Shown one piece after another: positions 1-11,321 of a DNA stretch of 64,000 nucleotides (its first letter is position 1; each line of letters begins with the position of its first letter). Both the position numbers and the translations under genes were made by a program. The stretch comes from a bacterium (GTDB taxonomy: Bacteria; Auribacterota; Auribacteria; Auribacterales; Auribacteraceae): contig JACKPL010000002.1 of NCBI GenBank assembly GCA_024233545.1, positions 306,753-370,752 on the forward strand. Reading direction: 5' to 3'. The notes beneath the pieces are model-generated. The model saw only the letters and a program-made list of their open reading frames with translations. It did not search any database and was not told the DNA's origin.

Positions 1-2
1 AC

Positions 3-938
3 GGTTCTTTTTGCCGCACGGCACTCTTTATCCGAAATGCTGAGAATACGGAGTTTTGGCCGGAATATGCCGTACTGCTTTCAAAATTTGAACCGGACGT
101 ATCATATCCAATCGAAATGCTCCAGCGTATTGTCAGCGCTTTTTTTCCCCAAGAAGAGGCATACAACAACTGTTATAAGCATGATCCTTTACAGGTGTAC
201 CCGATATTTATTCTGTTTAGGCTCGGTATTATTCAATTCTTAATTTCCGATTCCCATACGGTACATTCATGGAAAATTACTCAATCCGGAATAGCGTTGC
301 TTTCGGGAAAATATGCCGGCAATGAGAAAAATGAGTTTGATAACGGCTTGATCGTACAACCGAATTATGACCTTATTATTTCTCAAAATGCTGACCCTGC
401 ACTATTATGGCAGTTATTTCAAATAGCAGATTTGGTACAGTCGGAATTCTTACTTCGGTTTCATCTTTCACGCGATTCAGTATACCGCGGTTTATCTAAA
501 AAAATGTGTGCGGATGCCATTATAAGTTTGCTGGCTGGCCATTCAAAGCAGGCAATACCTCAAAATGTTATCTATTCGCTTACCGAATGGTGCGAAGAGT
601 ACGGTTCTGTTTATTTCATGGATGTGTTTTTATTGCGCTGTAAAAATAAAAATATTGCCGATCACATAAAAATTCATCCTAAAACGCGAGAGTATATAGT
701 AGGTGTTTTTTCTGAAACCGATTTAATTGTGAGGAAAGAAGAATATCAGGTTGTTCTCACGGTTCTTAAGGAAATAGGGTTTATGCCTTTGGATACAGTG
801 AGAGACCCTTATCAGTCTGGCGATGTTGAAACTAAGCTGAATAGTAATGGAATGCACATGCCTGAGCAATTTCCGCACTCTATTCTCCAATTAAAAACAT
901 ATAAATTCCGGTTTTTACCCGGCTTAATCCATCAATAA
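3..938 (+). CDS. XPB-like N-terminal domain protein (5' end outside window)
   Basis: The reading frame is open to the left edge, so the true start lies outside the window; about 311 codons are visible. The sequence around nt 340-620 (LIVQPNYDLII, later a glycine/serine turn and a PQNVIY helix) has the pattern of the helicase-associated domain seen at the N-terminus of bacterial XPB/Ssl2-like helicases. No Walker A or DEAD/H motif is present, so this is not itself a helicase. Eleven bases separate it from the XPB-type helicase downstream, which carries its own copy of the same domain (LIVQGDSTILIE, then IPQNILRD). The pair is probably one operon and the proteins may act together on DNA. The domain assignment is by motif pattern; the function is inference. 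Confidence 0.6.
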   Translation, partial: GSFCRTALFIRNAENTEFWPEYAVLLSKFEPDVSYPIEMLQRIVSAFFPQEEAYNNCYKHDPLQVYPIFILFRLGIIQFLISDSHTVHSWKITQSGIALLSGKYAGNEKNEFDNGLIVQPNYDLIISQNADPALLWQLFQIADLVQSEFLLRFHLSRDSVYRGLSKKMCADAIISLLAGHSKQAIPQNVIYSLTEWCEEYGSVYFMDVFLLRCKNKNIADHIKIHPKTREYIVGVFSETDLIVRKEEYQVVLTVLKEIGFMPLDTVRDPYQSGDVETKLNSNGMHMPEQFPHSILQLKTYKFRFLPGLIHQ

Positions 939-949
939 AAGCAGGCTCT

Positions 950-2647
950 ATGAAATATCAGCAGGGAAATCCACTCATTGTACAAGGTGATAGCACAATT
1001 CTCATAGAAGTCAATACACCGCAGTACCAAGCGGCGAGAGATGCAATAATACGGTTTGCCGAACTTGAAAAATCGCCGGAACATATTCATACGTATCGCA
1101 TTTCACCGCTTTCTCTCTGGAATGCCGCGGCAAGCGGCATGACAGCGGTTCAGGTTATTGAGCAGTTGAATCAATATTCGAAATATGACATTCCGCAAAA
1201 TATCTTACGAGATATTACCGAATACGTTGCTCGATACGGAAAAGTGAAGTTGATTAAAGGGGAAACAAGCGATCAGCTTCTACTTACTTCAGATGATGCA
1301 ATATTGATTGAGGAAATACTGAATTACAAAAGCGCACAGCCGTATATAGATTCTGTTATCGATAAGAATACTGTATCCGTAAAACCCGAATTTCGAGGGC
1401 TCATCAAACAGGTTCTTATTAAAATGGGGTTTCCTGTTGAGGATTTAGCAGGATATCGCGAGGGCACTCCTCATACAATTATATTGCGCAAAAGTACACA
1501 GTGCAGTGCGCCATTCACATTACGCCATTATCAGGAAGATGCAATAGAGCGTTTTTATCAATCAGGAAGCGTGCGGGGCGGATCAGGTGTAATCGTATTG
1601 CCATGCGGGGCGGGTAAAACGATTGTCGGATTGGGGGTTATGGCTCGATTATCCATGCAAACTCTGATATTATGCACTAATATCGTTGCGGTTAGGCAGT
1701 GGATCGATGAGCTTCTGGATAAAACTGAATTGAACTCAGAAGACATCGGCGAGTATAGCGGTGAACTGAAACAAGTAAAACCCATTACTATCACAACTTA
1801 TCAGATATTAACGTATCGAAAAAACAAACAATCGGATTTCCCGCATTTTTCGTTGTTTAATTCAATGAACTGGGGGTTGATAATCTATGACGAAGTGCAT
1901 TTATTGCCGGCACCGGTATTCCGAATAACATCTTCGATTCAAGCAACTCGTCGGTTGGGATTGACTGCTACCTTGATTCGCGAAGATGGGAAAGAGAGCG
2001 ATGTATTCAGTTTAATCGGGCCTAAAAAACAGGATGTCCCTTGGAAAGACTTGGAAAAAGAAGGATGGATTGCTACTGCTCGCTGTTGCGAGATTCGAGT
2101 GAGTTTAAGCGATCAATTACGCATGCAGCATGCAATTTCAACGCCGAAAGCGCAATACCGAATAGCGTGTGAAAATCCGGTTAAAATATCAATTATTGAA
2201 AAGTTGATTGAACAGCATCAAAACGACAATATCCTTATTATTGGCCAGTTTCTCACACAGCTTGATGAAATTGCGTTTTGCATTGGTGCTCCTTTAATTA
2301 CAGGGAGCACAAAAAACAGCGAACGCCAAATTCTCTATGACAAATTTCGTGCCGGAGAAATAAAACGGCTGATTGTTTCAAAAGTAGCAAATTTTTCTGT
2401 AGATTTGCCTGATGCAAATGTCGCTATTCAGGTGTCGGGGACATTCGGGTCGCGCCAGGAAGAAGCACAGCGGCTTGGGCGAATACTCCGCCCGAAAGAA
2501 CAAGGAGGGTTCGCGCACTTTTACTCAATCATTACTCGCGAAACAGTCGATCAGAAATACGCCGCTAAACGCCAGCTTTTTCTTACCGAGCAAGGGTACA
2601 GCTACGAAATAATAGATGCAGAGTCATTGCTTAATTCAGCACATTGA
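950..2647 (+). CDS. XPB/Rad25-type DNA helicase
   Basis: A 565-residue superfamily 2 helicase. The N-terminal ~170 residues form the XPB-associated domain. The ATPase core follows, with Walker A GAGKT near residue 221, the DEVH box near 313 and the TAT motif with an RED sequence (LIRED) near 343; RED is the signature that separates XPB from other SF2 helicases. The C-terminal helicase half runs to about residue 535, with an arginine-rich QEEAQRLGRILRP motif VI. XPB homologues open DNA during nucleotide excision repair or transcription in archaea and eukaryotes, and the bacterial versions are 3'-5' helicases of uncertain pathway. The ATG has a weak AGG 9 bases upstream. The upstream neighbour duplicates only the N-terminal domain. 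Family call is firm, cellular role is not. Confidence 0.9.
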   Translation: MKYQQGNPLIVQGDSTILIEVNTPQYQAARDAIIRFAELEKSPEHIHTYRISPLSLWNAAASGMTAVQVIEQLNQYSKYDIPQNILRDITEYVARYGKVKLIKGETSDQLLLTSDDAILIEEILNYKSAQPYIDSVIDKNTVSVKPEFRGLIKQVLIKMGFPVEDLAGYREGTPHTIILRKSTQCSAPFTLRHYQEDAIERFYQSGSVRGGSGVIVLPCGAGKTIVGLGVMARLSMQTLILCTNIVAVRQWIDELLDKTELNSEDIGEYSGELKQVKPITITTYQILTYRKNKQSDFPHFSLFNSMNWGLIIYDEVHLLPAPVFRITSSIQATRRLGLTATLIREDGKESDVFSLIGPKKQDVPWKDLEKEGWIATARCCEIRVSLSDQLRMQHAISTPKAQYRIACENPVKISIIEKLIEQHQNDNILIIGQFLTQLDEIAFCIGAPLITGSTKNSERQILYDKFRAGEIKRLIVSKVANFSVDLPDANVAIQVSGTFGSRQEEAQRLGRILRPKEQGGFAHFYSIITRETVDQKYAAKRQLFLTEQGYSYEIIDAESLLNSAH

Positions 2648-2777
2648 ATGTGCCTTCATTCCCCTGTTTGCGTGCACTATGTATTGTGTTCTATTCCCTG
2701 AAAATCATTTTTTCTTTAAAAAACGTTCTCCAATCAGTAGCAATTATCTAATTTGCAGTGTGCCTGTTTGTGAGATA

Positions 2778-2791
2778 TGGTATACTATAAT
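2778..2791 (+). promoter_or_regulatory. Extended -10 promoter for the first giant gene
   Basis: TGGTATACT at 2778-2786, directly followed by an overlapping TATAAT at 2786-2791. No convincing -35 hexamer is seen, which is tolerated with a TGn extension. Transcription would begin near 2793, downstream of the ATG at 2777, so that ATG cannot be the real start of the giant gene. Confidence 0.45.
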
Positions 2792-2826
2792 TATGTTGAA
2801 CTTTTTTATCGAAGGAAGATTGAAGT

Positions 2827-5800
2827 ATGTGCAAGACATATTTTTATATTGCGGTCTTTATTTTTTATCAATATATGCGGTGTGCTCAATGGAGACGATT
2901 TGCGGGAAGGCATTCGTTCCGAACATTCTGCCGGCGGCATGTCAACTATCGATTATATAACCTCTATCATTCCAACCGATTCATTTAAGATTATTGACTG
3001 GTCGGATGAACTCTCTGATGAGCTTATTATAAATATTCAGGATTATCATGCTCATTATGAGACACAGAAATCATACTCGAAACTTTTAAAGTTGTTCACA
3101 GAACATAATGATTTGTTAGGAATCCGTTTTGTTGGAGTTGAAGGCGCATCAGGCGTGATTGATACTGCATATGCGCGTGCGTACCCTGTAAAAGAAGTTA
3201 ACGAAATTGTTGCAAATCATTTTTTTAAAAACTCTATAATCTCTGGAATAGAATATTATTCTATTGTTGCCGAAAACTCTCTTCCGTTAATTGGCGTTGA
3301 CAGCCCGTCTTTATATCGAAAAAACAGTGAGTACTATTTTCGTTTGCAGGATGACCTGTCGGAAAACAAAAACGATGCGCTCAATGTAGTAAGGGTTATA
3401 CGTGAGCAATTCAGAAATGCCGCTGATATTCGTTTGCGCGGAGATTCAGCAGAGCTTTTCAAACAGTTCTACCTGTTTCAAAACGGCGATTCGGATTATA
3501 TCGGTTTCGCTCGGTATTTGATTAAAACTGCGCAAAAATATACTATTGATACTACGTTATATACAAATATCGTCAATAGCGTGGTTCTCATTGATGAGGA
3601 GAATTCACTCGACAAAAAACGGCTCAAAGACGAAACTTTTGCGCTATTCATGCAACTTATCTCAGTTGTTTCACCTGAAGAAGCAGAAGTGTTGCAGAAG
3701 GCGCACTTCCAGTTTTCATTCGGCAAAATATCTGCAGATGCGTTTTTCGGCATCATGAGTCAATATCAAACACAATATGAAGTTTCTTTCAATGATAAGC
3801 AGACGCTTCTCAAAATGCAGTATATTCTTTCGCAATTTAAAAAAATTCGAGAACCGCAGATTCCAAGCGAATTAAATAGGTTGTTTTCGGATGTTCTTTC
3901 TCGACAAACTTTATCGGTGGAAGAAAAAGCGCTGTTTGAATGGGTAAAAATGTTTTTTCTTATGGAAAAAATACTGCGGCTCAATGCTACAAAAGATGAA
4001 TTTGAAATATATCTTATACAGCGGGAACATTATAATATTGAATCTATAACATCTTTCCTCGATGCTCTATCGTATCCCGTTTCGCTTTTTTCTTTTGCAT
4101 CCCAAGAATATAAGTCAGTCAATGATTTGCTCCGCATGGCTGAGGGTTTTTATCAAGAGGCATTATCACGCGACCGTTATATGCTTGATACTGCTCTTAA
4201 CCTGAATAGGACGTTTCAAGGCAATAGCATTGTACTTGTAACTGGCGGGTTTCATTCTCAGGGATTCGCAGAATTTTGCCGCGAGAGAAAATTATCCTAT
4301 ATTATAGTACGACCGGTGTTGCACGAAAATAATTTTGAAACGGCATACGGTTCGGTACTGTCGAATGTGCTTGACCCATTCAGCCAAATGTTGCGCGGGC
4401 TCGGAACGCACTTAATGCTTCCCTCATGGTTTAAAAACCTTCTGAATCCTGATCATGAATCCGTGCTTCTTGCAAAATGGTTTATTTTTTCGCTTATTAT
4501 TGATGGTGTTGAATCTCTAAACCGCAGTAAACTGACATCAGAAGAGTTGCAAGTTCTGTTTACCCAACGGCAGGAGCAATTTTTACTCAATGTTGAGGGA
4601 ATACTTCGAAACCAGCTCAGTCCCCTTATTGAACAAGGGGTCCTCCACGAGGGTTATATCGTCAGCCAAATTGCCAAAGTCGGTTCTGTTTTAAGTCAGA
4701 TTGATTTTGACTTTACTCATTTAGAATATCTCGAAAGTTCTTTAACTGTCCCAGTGATTTTACGGAGCGGTGTGGAACGCCGCGCAGTGATTCGGGCAAG
4801 GCGGTTTGACAACGAGGCGGCTCTGCCCAATGAATACGAACAGCTTATCGACAGTATTGTTGCCGGCGATTATGTTTTGGATGTTTTTTCTGAAAACCTT
4901 TTAGCCGGACATCCAAAAGTGCGCACCGTTCTTGGCGATGCTGTCGATGAAGCATTCCCGCTTCAGGCTCGGGAAAAATTCTTTGATATTATCAAAATTT
5001 TCGGTATTTCTACCGGAGAACTCCTTTTGGAAAGATATACCATTGATGAACTTGTTCCCCTCTTATTAGAAAGCCCTTCCTATGCAGAACTTGAGAACAT
5101 AAGAGACCTTGCACCAACCGTGCAGGTTGTAATCGAATTGCTGTTGTTTGATTTTGAAGGGTTTCTTGATTTGGCTTATAAGATTGCTCAAAACGATGAT
5201 GATGAAGAATCTACCGAATATATCGTTCAACTTGCTGATACGATAAGGCAATTAAGCGACAGAAAACTTGGACGGAATAGGTTGCCCGACTTTGTTATAG
5301 AACCGGCAAATTTAGGTGATTTGAACAGATGGTTCGGAGAACCGTATCCGCGGACGTTTTCCCGCGAACAGTGGGAAGATGCGATTGAAGTTCCCGAACA
5401 CCTTTATTTTGTAAAAGCACGTGATCCTCAAGGAAACATTCTAGGTTTGATGACCACGTCGAGTATGCCTGCTGTCAATGTAGTTTATATCAATTTTCTC
5501 GAAGTCAGTTCCAATACGCGCGGTGTAGGCGTTGGAAAAGAACTGATACAAGAATTAGCAAGGCGCAATCCTACCGCAACCATTTTACTCGATACCGATG
5601 ATGGCGACGCATATTCATTTTACGAAAAATTGGGATTTAATACGCTCCCTCGTGAGAAAGAACGGGCATTTGACCTTTTGCCGTTGAAAGCAGGGGCTGT
5701 GTATCTTGAACTAACTCCGGAAGCAGGACAGGAGTTGATCGGTATTACCGCCGCAAAACAAAAAGAAACAGCGTTGAACGCATCTGATGTAGCTGTCAGA

Positions 5801-8800
5801 ATACCTCAGTTAGAGGAAATGAATAAAACTGAATCGATAGAACGTTTCGGAAAAGTAATGACAAAATTCGGTAAACTGTCTGATGAAGACAGAATTTTTG
5901 TCATTAGCAAAATGGTTTCTTATCTTGGATTAACCATAGAACAAGCGATTCAGCAGTTTGCTCAAATAAGCCTTGAAGAATCAAACTTCTATAACACTCT
6001 TCAGGGCATATACGATTCAATGGTGGATGAATATATTGCAGGGTTTGATACCCAGCAGGACATTGCTCTTGCGGTTGTTCAGCTTGACTATAATGCTATT
6101 CCAGATGCTATTCCTTTCTTTGACGATTCTTTTCTTGTGCCGGAATTGGATATGTATCGCAGAATTTATTCACGTCTGCAGGAAACACGCACTGCGCTTG
6201 GTGAGGATTTGCAAAGCCGTTTCGATACGGATTATTCTTTTAATGGGACAGTGGCTCAAAGTATCCCATTGCTATCGAATGTTCGCAAAGTTCTACAGCG
6301 CCACGGTATTTTTTATGATATTGAAGTACTTGCTCCCGATGATCCGAGAATTGCTGAAAAAGCAATGGTTTTGATTGATAATACGTTGTATGTTAATCAG
6401 ACAATTCGAGTAAGCGATTTTATATTCTATTTATCTCATGAAATGTCGCATATCCTTGATGGAGAACGCTCTGCTCGCCAAAGGGACAAAGAAAACATCC
6501 AGTTTATGCATCTTATTGCAGGTTATTTGCTTGATGCGGCCGGGCATACTGATGACCCGCAGAAGCAGAAGTATCTGAAGATTCTGGCAAACCAACTGGA
6601 ATACCGTGCTTCTCAATACGAATTTAACGTGATTACTGCAACTCTGCAAAGTACCGATGAAGGGAAATCTTATCTTGCGAGGAATAATCTGCCGATGTTG
6701 CAGGGTGTTTCGAACGATTATTTGCATGCGTTATCTGTTGTAGGACTTGCTACTGTAAACAGGTATCCGCACCTTGATTCACCGATGATGCGTGCGGCTC
6801 AAGAATTGGGCAGTCAAGTGCGTCAACTGGTCGATGACGATCAATTAGATATAACGGCATTTGTTCGAAACCTCAAGCGGAATGTGGTCGCAACAGTATT
6901 ACAGACAGCGATTGCCGCCGCGCAAATACGCCCTGACCGCGTAGATGCATTATTGTCAGAATGGGTTGCTGTCCAGCAGTCACGTGTTTTTTGGCAGACG
7001 GGAGATGCTTCGGTTCCTCCTATGATCGCGGAATTTATAGACCGTTCAACTGCAGAATTAGGATATGTTGACATTAGGAATATTCAGCAGGCGGTTTCCC
7101 GCACGTTGCGGCAATCGTCGGATGATGCTTATAAAACCGAACTTGAAAAACAAGTTGTCCAATGGGTTCGGTCATTATTGAGGGAAAATATTTCTCCTGC
7201 TGAAGGTGTAACTCAACTTCAGGATATAATCCAGCAGAAGTGCGCTAATTGTTTAGGTTTTTCTAAATTATTCGATGCGGTGAGTACGCAATTCGGATTA
7301 AACGTTACAAAAACGGTGATGGATTTTTCTGTAGAAGGGCATAAGGAATTGCATGCCGCAAATATTGTGCGTTATTCGGATGGGACAACAGAACTGATTG
7401 AGGTTGTCGATTCTAATCATCTCTATACTTCCGGTCAAAATGTTGCATTTAACGGTATAGTAGTACGAAAATTAAGCGATGACAAATGGAATTACGCAGT
7501 AATAAGCCTTGACGAATTAGCGTCCAGTAAGCATGGTACAATTAAAGGGTTAGCACGTAAAACAGTCGATGCTTTTTCTTATATGATGCGTGCCGCGGCT
7601 ATTATGGAAAACGGCAGTGTAGAACAGGCATTGAGCCCAATGCTCAAAGCATATGAGCTGAATCCTGATGTTCCCTACATTGCATTTAATACCGCACAGC
7701 TTGCTTTTATACATTGGCTGGAAAATCAGCGGCAAGATATTCCAGAAGCAGAAGTTATCCAAAAGATGAGAAACTTTTATGAGGAATATCGTTTGTTTGC
7801 ATTTTCTGAGACACCGTGGCAGTATTTTTATGAAAGTTTGGATTTATTTGAACAGCGGCTTATTCTTGTTAATTCGATTTCATCTGTTGGAGGAGGGGGA
7901 GATGGAAGAATACCGCCGTATCGAAGAAAGGTCGAACCGGTTAATCCTGCCGAAAAGCTTCCTGCTAAATTACCGCCAAAAGAACCGGAATATACCAAGA
8001 AAGAGCCTCCCGAAGAAGATGAACAACCGGAAAAAACTTCTGGACGCACTCCCAAAGCTCCTGTTCCGGCTTCGTCGTTGTGGACAACCTTAAACATTAT
8101 GGCGGCTCAAAACCAAGCGGGACTGCTCATGCAGAAAGCAACACCGAATCCTGCAAAGGGAATAGAAGCATACCGCATGAATCAGCTTGTCGCCAATATG
8201 CCGGGGTTGGCGTTGTCTACTGCGGCTCAAATGATAAAAACCGGAAGTCAGGTTGAGGCATTGATTCAACAGCAAAATTATGCGCGTGCCCAACAAATGT
8301 TGATGGGGCTTGACCCGCATTTTGCAGAACGAATTATGATAGAGTTTCCATGGGTATTGGTGTTTATGCTGGAACTATACCCTGAGTGGTGGCGCGGAAA
8401 AGAGTTGAGGCAAATTGCCAAAGAAGCACGCTTGGATACAGAGCGGGAAGAACAAATGCGCCTTCAGTTAACCTCTGTTCAGGCGGTATCCCCTCTCACT
8501 GATAACGATCCTTTCCGCCGCCCGCAAGGACAGAACCCCCTGTGGGCAATGATTTCATCCGATAATACCCGCACGTTTATTGATGGATTATCCGAGCGTG
8601 GCAATATTACTCCGGAACAATATAGAGCGCTGTTTGACGTAACAGTAAACGATGCTTCTAGTTTAGAGACTTTATTGGACGCTCATCGAACAGTTTTGTT
8701 CGGTAAACGGGATGAAATACCAACGGATGATGGGCTGTTTGTTCAGGATGGTTATCTTTTAGGCAGTGGATTTGGTACTCCGCCTGCCGATATGGATACA

Positions 8801-9436
8801 CAGCTTTATGCTTCTTTCTTGACTACCGTAATGGAACAGCATCCTGAAGAAGTTATGGCATTAGTACATAGTGCGGGCGATGAAGCATTTCTTGAACGCC
8901 TTGGCGGTTCCTATGGTATTTCTGCACAATCAGCTTTAAGCCGATCGCGCGGAGCGCTGTCGGTTGTTGCCGACGAATTGTTTCAGTCGATCGATGATTT
9001 TGATCTTGCTGACGGTGTGAGAGCGGCGATTACTGCTAATACTATGGTGCCAGTGCTAGAGGCGCTCTTTTCATCTAATTTTGTTAGGCCTGAACTGCAG
9101 GATATTGCGGCATCAATATATGAGTTAAATATTCTTAATGCGGAAGAACGCGCTGTTTTGGAATATATCAATAAATTCTATGTTGATGGAGATGAACTAA
9201 CCTTACCATTTGAAGATGCGGTTTCACTTATGGCAGACATTGTAGCAGAGTATCCTTTTATAGGCGAGAAAATCGTTGTATTGGCAACTCGCTTGAAAAG
9301 AGTTGATCCGGGAAAATTGCTTTATGCGTTGCTTGCTGTGCAAAAAAATACTGCGGTTTTCGATGATTTTGGCAGTAAACCTGCGGTTCCTTTTAAACTG
9401 ACAAGTTTCAGTCCGCTTATTGATCAAGCAATGTAA
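2827..9436 (+). CDS. Giant exported multidomain protein with ChaN/TIKI-like, GNAT, HExxH and transglutaminase-like segments
   Basis: About 2,200 residues, not assignable to one named family. Segments in order: a domain shared with the second giant (DYHxxYE near 3043, EGASG near 3140, GVDSP near 3296, GGFH at 4244-4255), whose H/E/GxxH spacing recalls the ChaN/TIKI/EreA superfamily; a GNAT acetyltransferase at ~5280-5690 (RGVGVGKEL, FYEKLGF); a HEMSH zinc-protease motif at 6437-6451 with a later EYRASQYE helix; a transglutaminase-like triad (Cys 7241 or 7250, His 7352, Asp 7409); a TPR-like stretch near 7610-7720; a Pro/Lys/Glu-rich linker near 7900-8070; and a helical C-terminus. The frame is open from an ATG at 2777, but that lies in the promoter. 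The ATG at 2827 has a good AAGGAAG site and encodes a signal-peptide-like start in the other frame; removing one T from the T6 at 2861-2866 joins the two. Catalytic roles are motif-based inference. Confidence 0.75.
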
Positions 9437-9607
9437 TATACCGCTGAGAATAATCGTCCGACGAATTTTTTTCTATCCATTTATTCTATTGATGCGTTGA
9501 ATAAGTATGGCGCATTCATTATCCGGAATTTATCACAAAGAAATAACTTGAACAGATGAGTACTTTTCTGTAAAAGTAACTGTGAGATTCTTCCAAAAGG
9601 ACGTAGT

Positions 9608-10555
9608 GTGAAATCTATCACAGGCAAAACCATATCAATTATAGTTCCGGTCTATAATGAGGGGGCAAATATCAGTCCGCTTACAGACCGGTTGCTTCGT
9701 GTTATGACAGAAACAGGGGTTCCGTTTGAAATTTTGTTTGTTGATGACGGCAGTTCTGATGATTCATTAACTATCCTGAGAAAACGTTCTTCTCAAGATG
9801 AACGTATTAAATATATTTCTTTCAGTAGAAATTTTGGACATGAAGTTGCAAGTACGGCTGGGATGGATTATTGTGTAGGAGATGCCGCGGTCTTAATCGA
9901 TGCCGATTTGCAGGATCCTCCCGAAGTCATTCCTTTACTCATAAACAAATGGAAAGAAGGATATGATGTTGTCTATGCAAAACGGGCAGTTCGACCGGGT
10001 GAAGGTTTGAAAAAACGGGTCAGCGCATGGTTATTTTATCGTGTTCTTCAAAAACTTTCTGAAGTTGCAATTCCGTTGGATACAGGCGATTTCCGATTGA
10101 TGGATAAATGCGTTATCCATTCATTGCGGTTATGCCGCGAGCACAACCGTTTTGTTCGCGGTTTGGTTGCATGGGTCGGATTTGAACAGACCGGTATCGA
10201 GTATAAACGTGATGAACGGTTGGCTGGTTCTACGAAATACTCGTTCATGAAACTGCTGTTGCTGTCGCTTGATGCGATAATCAGTTTTTCCAATGTCCCT
10301 CTTCGTTTATCAAGCATATTCGGTATTCTAGCAATGTTTTTTAGCATATGTATCGGTGTGGCTGTGGTAGTTCATAAGCTGTTCTTAGGTTTAAACATTC
10401 CGGGTTATGCGTTAGCCACTGCCGGGCTGTTTTTCCTCTTCGGTATACAAATGTTTCTGATGGGAATAATGGGAGAATACATGGGCAGAATGTATAAACA
10501 AGTTCAAAATCGGCCGTTATACTTAATCAAAGATTCACAAGGTATCATGCGGTAA
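9608..10555 (+). CDS. Family 2 glycosyltransferase, polyprenyl-phosphate type (GtrB/DPM1-like)
   Basis: 315 residues. The GT-A fold starts at once (SIIVPVYNEG), with the first metal/nucleotide aspartates in FVDDGSSDD and the DxD-like ADLQDPPE near residue 100. After the catalytic domain there are two hydrophobic segments (about residues 230-255 and 265-290), the layout of GtrB/YfdH enzymes that load a sugar onto undecaprenyl phosphate at the inner membrane face. The GTG start has AAAAGGA 6 bases upstream. The stop overlaps the start of the methyltransferase gene (TAATG), so both are probably one transcript and may act on the same glycan or lipid. The sugar donor cannot be read from sequence. 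Confidence 0.88.
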   Translation: MKSITGKTISIIVPVYNEGANISPLTDRLLRVMTETGVPFEILFVDDGSSDDSLTILRKRSSQDERIKYISFSRNFGHEVASTAGMDYCVGDAAVLIDADLQDPPEVIPLLINKWKEGYDVVYAKRAVRPGEGLKKRVSAWLFYRVLQKLSEVAIPLDTGDFRLMDKCVIHSLRLCREHNRFVRGLVAWVGFEQTGIEYKRDERLAGSTKYSFMKLLLLSLDAIISFSNVPLRLSSIFGILAMFFSICIGVAVVVHKLFLGLNIPGYALATAGLFFLFGIQMFLMGIMGEYMGRMYKQVQNRPLYLIKDSQGIMR

Positions 10556-11319
10556 TGGAAAAACAGCTCTACGATGAGATGTTTGCAGTAGAAGAGGCGC
10601 ATTGGTGGTTTGTTGGACGGCGGAATATCGTTCTGTATCTTTTACGAAAATTTCTTGCGAAATCGAAAACACACAAAAATATTCATATCGCCGATATCGG
10701 TTGCGGTTGCGGCGCAAATATTCTGGCTTTTCAACAATATTACACAGTCACAGGATTCGAACCGTTTGATGATGCCGTATCATATTGCCGAAAACGAGGA
10801 ATATCGGTTCGAAAAGGAGCACTTCCCGATGCTATTGACGCTGAGAGATTATCTTTTGATGCGGTGGTTATGCTTGATGTCCTTGAACATATCAAAGAAG
10901 ATACAAAATCGCTGGAAAGAGTGCATGAATTATTGCGCGATGACGGTATTATTCTTCTAACTGTTCCGGCTTATCAATGGTTGTATTCGCCGAGGGATGC
11001 AGAACATCATCACGTAAGGCGGTATGCAAAACCTGAGCTGGACAAAAAACTCAGGCATGCAGGGTTTGAACCGGTTTTACTCTCTTATTATAATTTTTGC
11101 TTATTTCCGATAGTGGCTTTTGTCCGTATAATGAGTAAAATTATCCCCTCAAGAAAAATGAAAAGCGATGTATGGGTGCCGGTATGGGGGGTAAACAAAG
11201 TATTACGGTTCATTTTTCAAATCGAAAAATACGTATTGCGGATTACAGGATTTCCCTTTGGCGTATCCCTTATAGCGGTTTGCAGAAAAAAGGGAGAAAA
11301 CCCTGCTCAATATTATTGA
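10555..11319 (+). CDS. Class I SAM-dependent methyltransferase
   Basis: 254 residues. Motif I is IADIGCGCGAN near residue 46-56, followed by the acidic residue ending strand 2 (GFEPF) and motif IV LDVLEH near residue 105, the standard SAM-binding fold of the Methyltransf_11/23 type. An N-terminal MFAVEEAHWWFVGRR segment and a hydrophobic C-terminal stretch (FCLFPIVAFVRI) are typical of methyltransferases that sit beside polyprenyl glycosyltransferases and act on lipid- or glycan-linked substrates. Translationally coupled to the upstream glycosyltransferase. It ends 2 bases from the convergent LOG-like gene. Substrate unknown. Confidence 0.82.
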   Translation: MEKQLYDEMFAVEEAHWWFVGRRNIVLYLLRKFLAKSKTHKNIHIADIGCGCGANILAFQQYYTVTGFEPFDDAVSYCRKRGISVRKGALPDAIDAERLSFDAVVMLDVLEHIKEDTKSLERVHELLRDDGIILLTVPAYQWLYSPRDAEHHHVRRYAKPELDKKLRHAGFEPVLLSYYNFCLFPIVAFVRIMSKIIPSRKMKSDVWVPVWGVNKVLRFIFQIEKYVLRITGFPFGVSLIAVCRKKGENPAQYY

Positions 11320-11321
11320 TG

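Noticed and set aside
9454..9471. Possible terminator after the first giant gene (TCGT/ACGA then T7)
   Set aside because: Stem only 4 pairs; too weak to claim.
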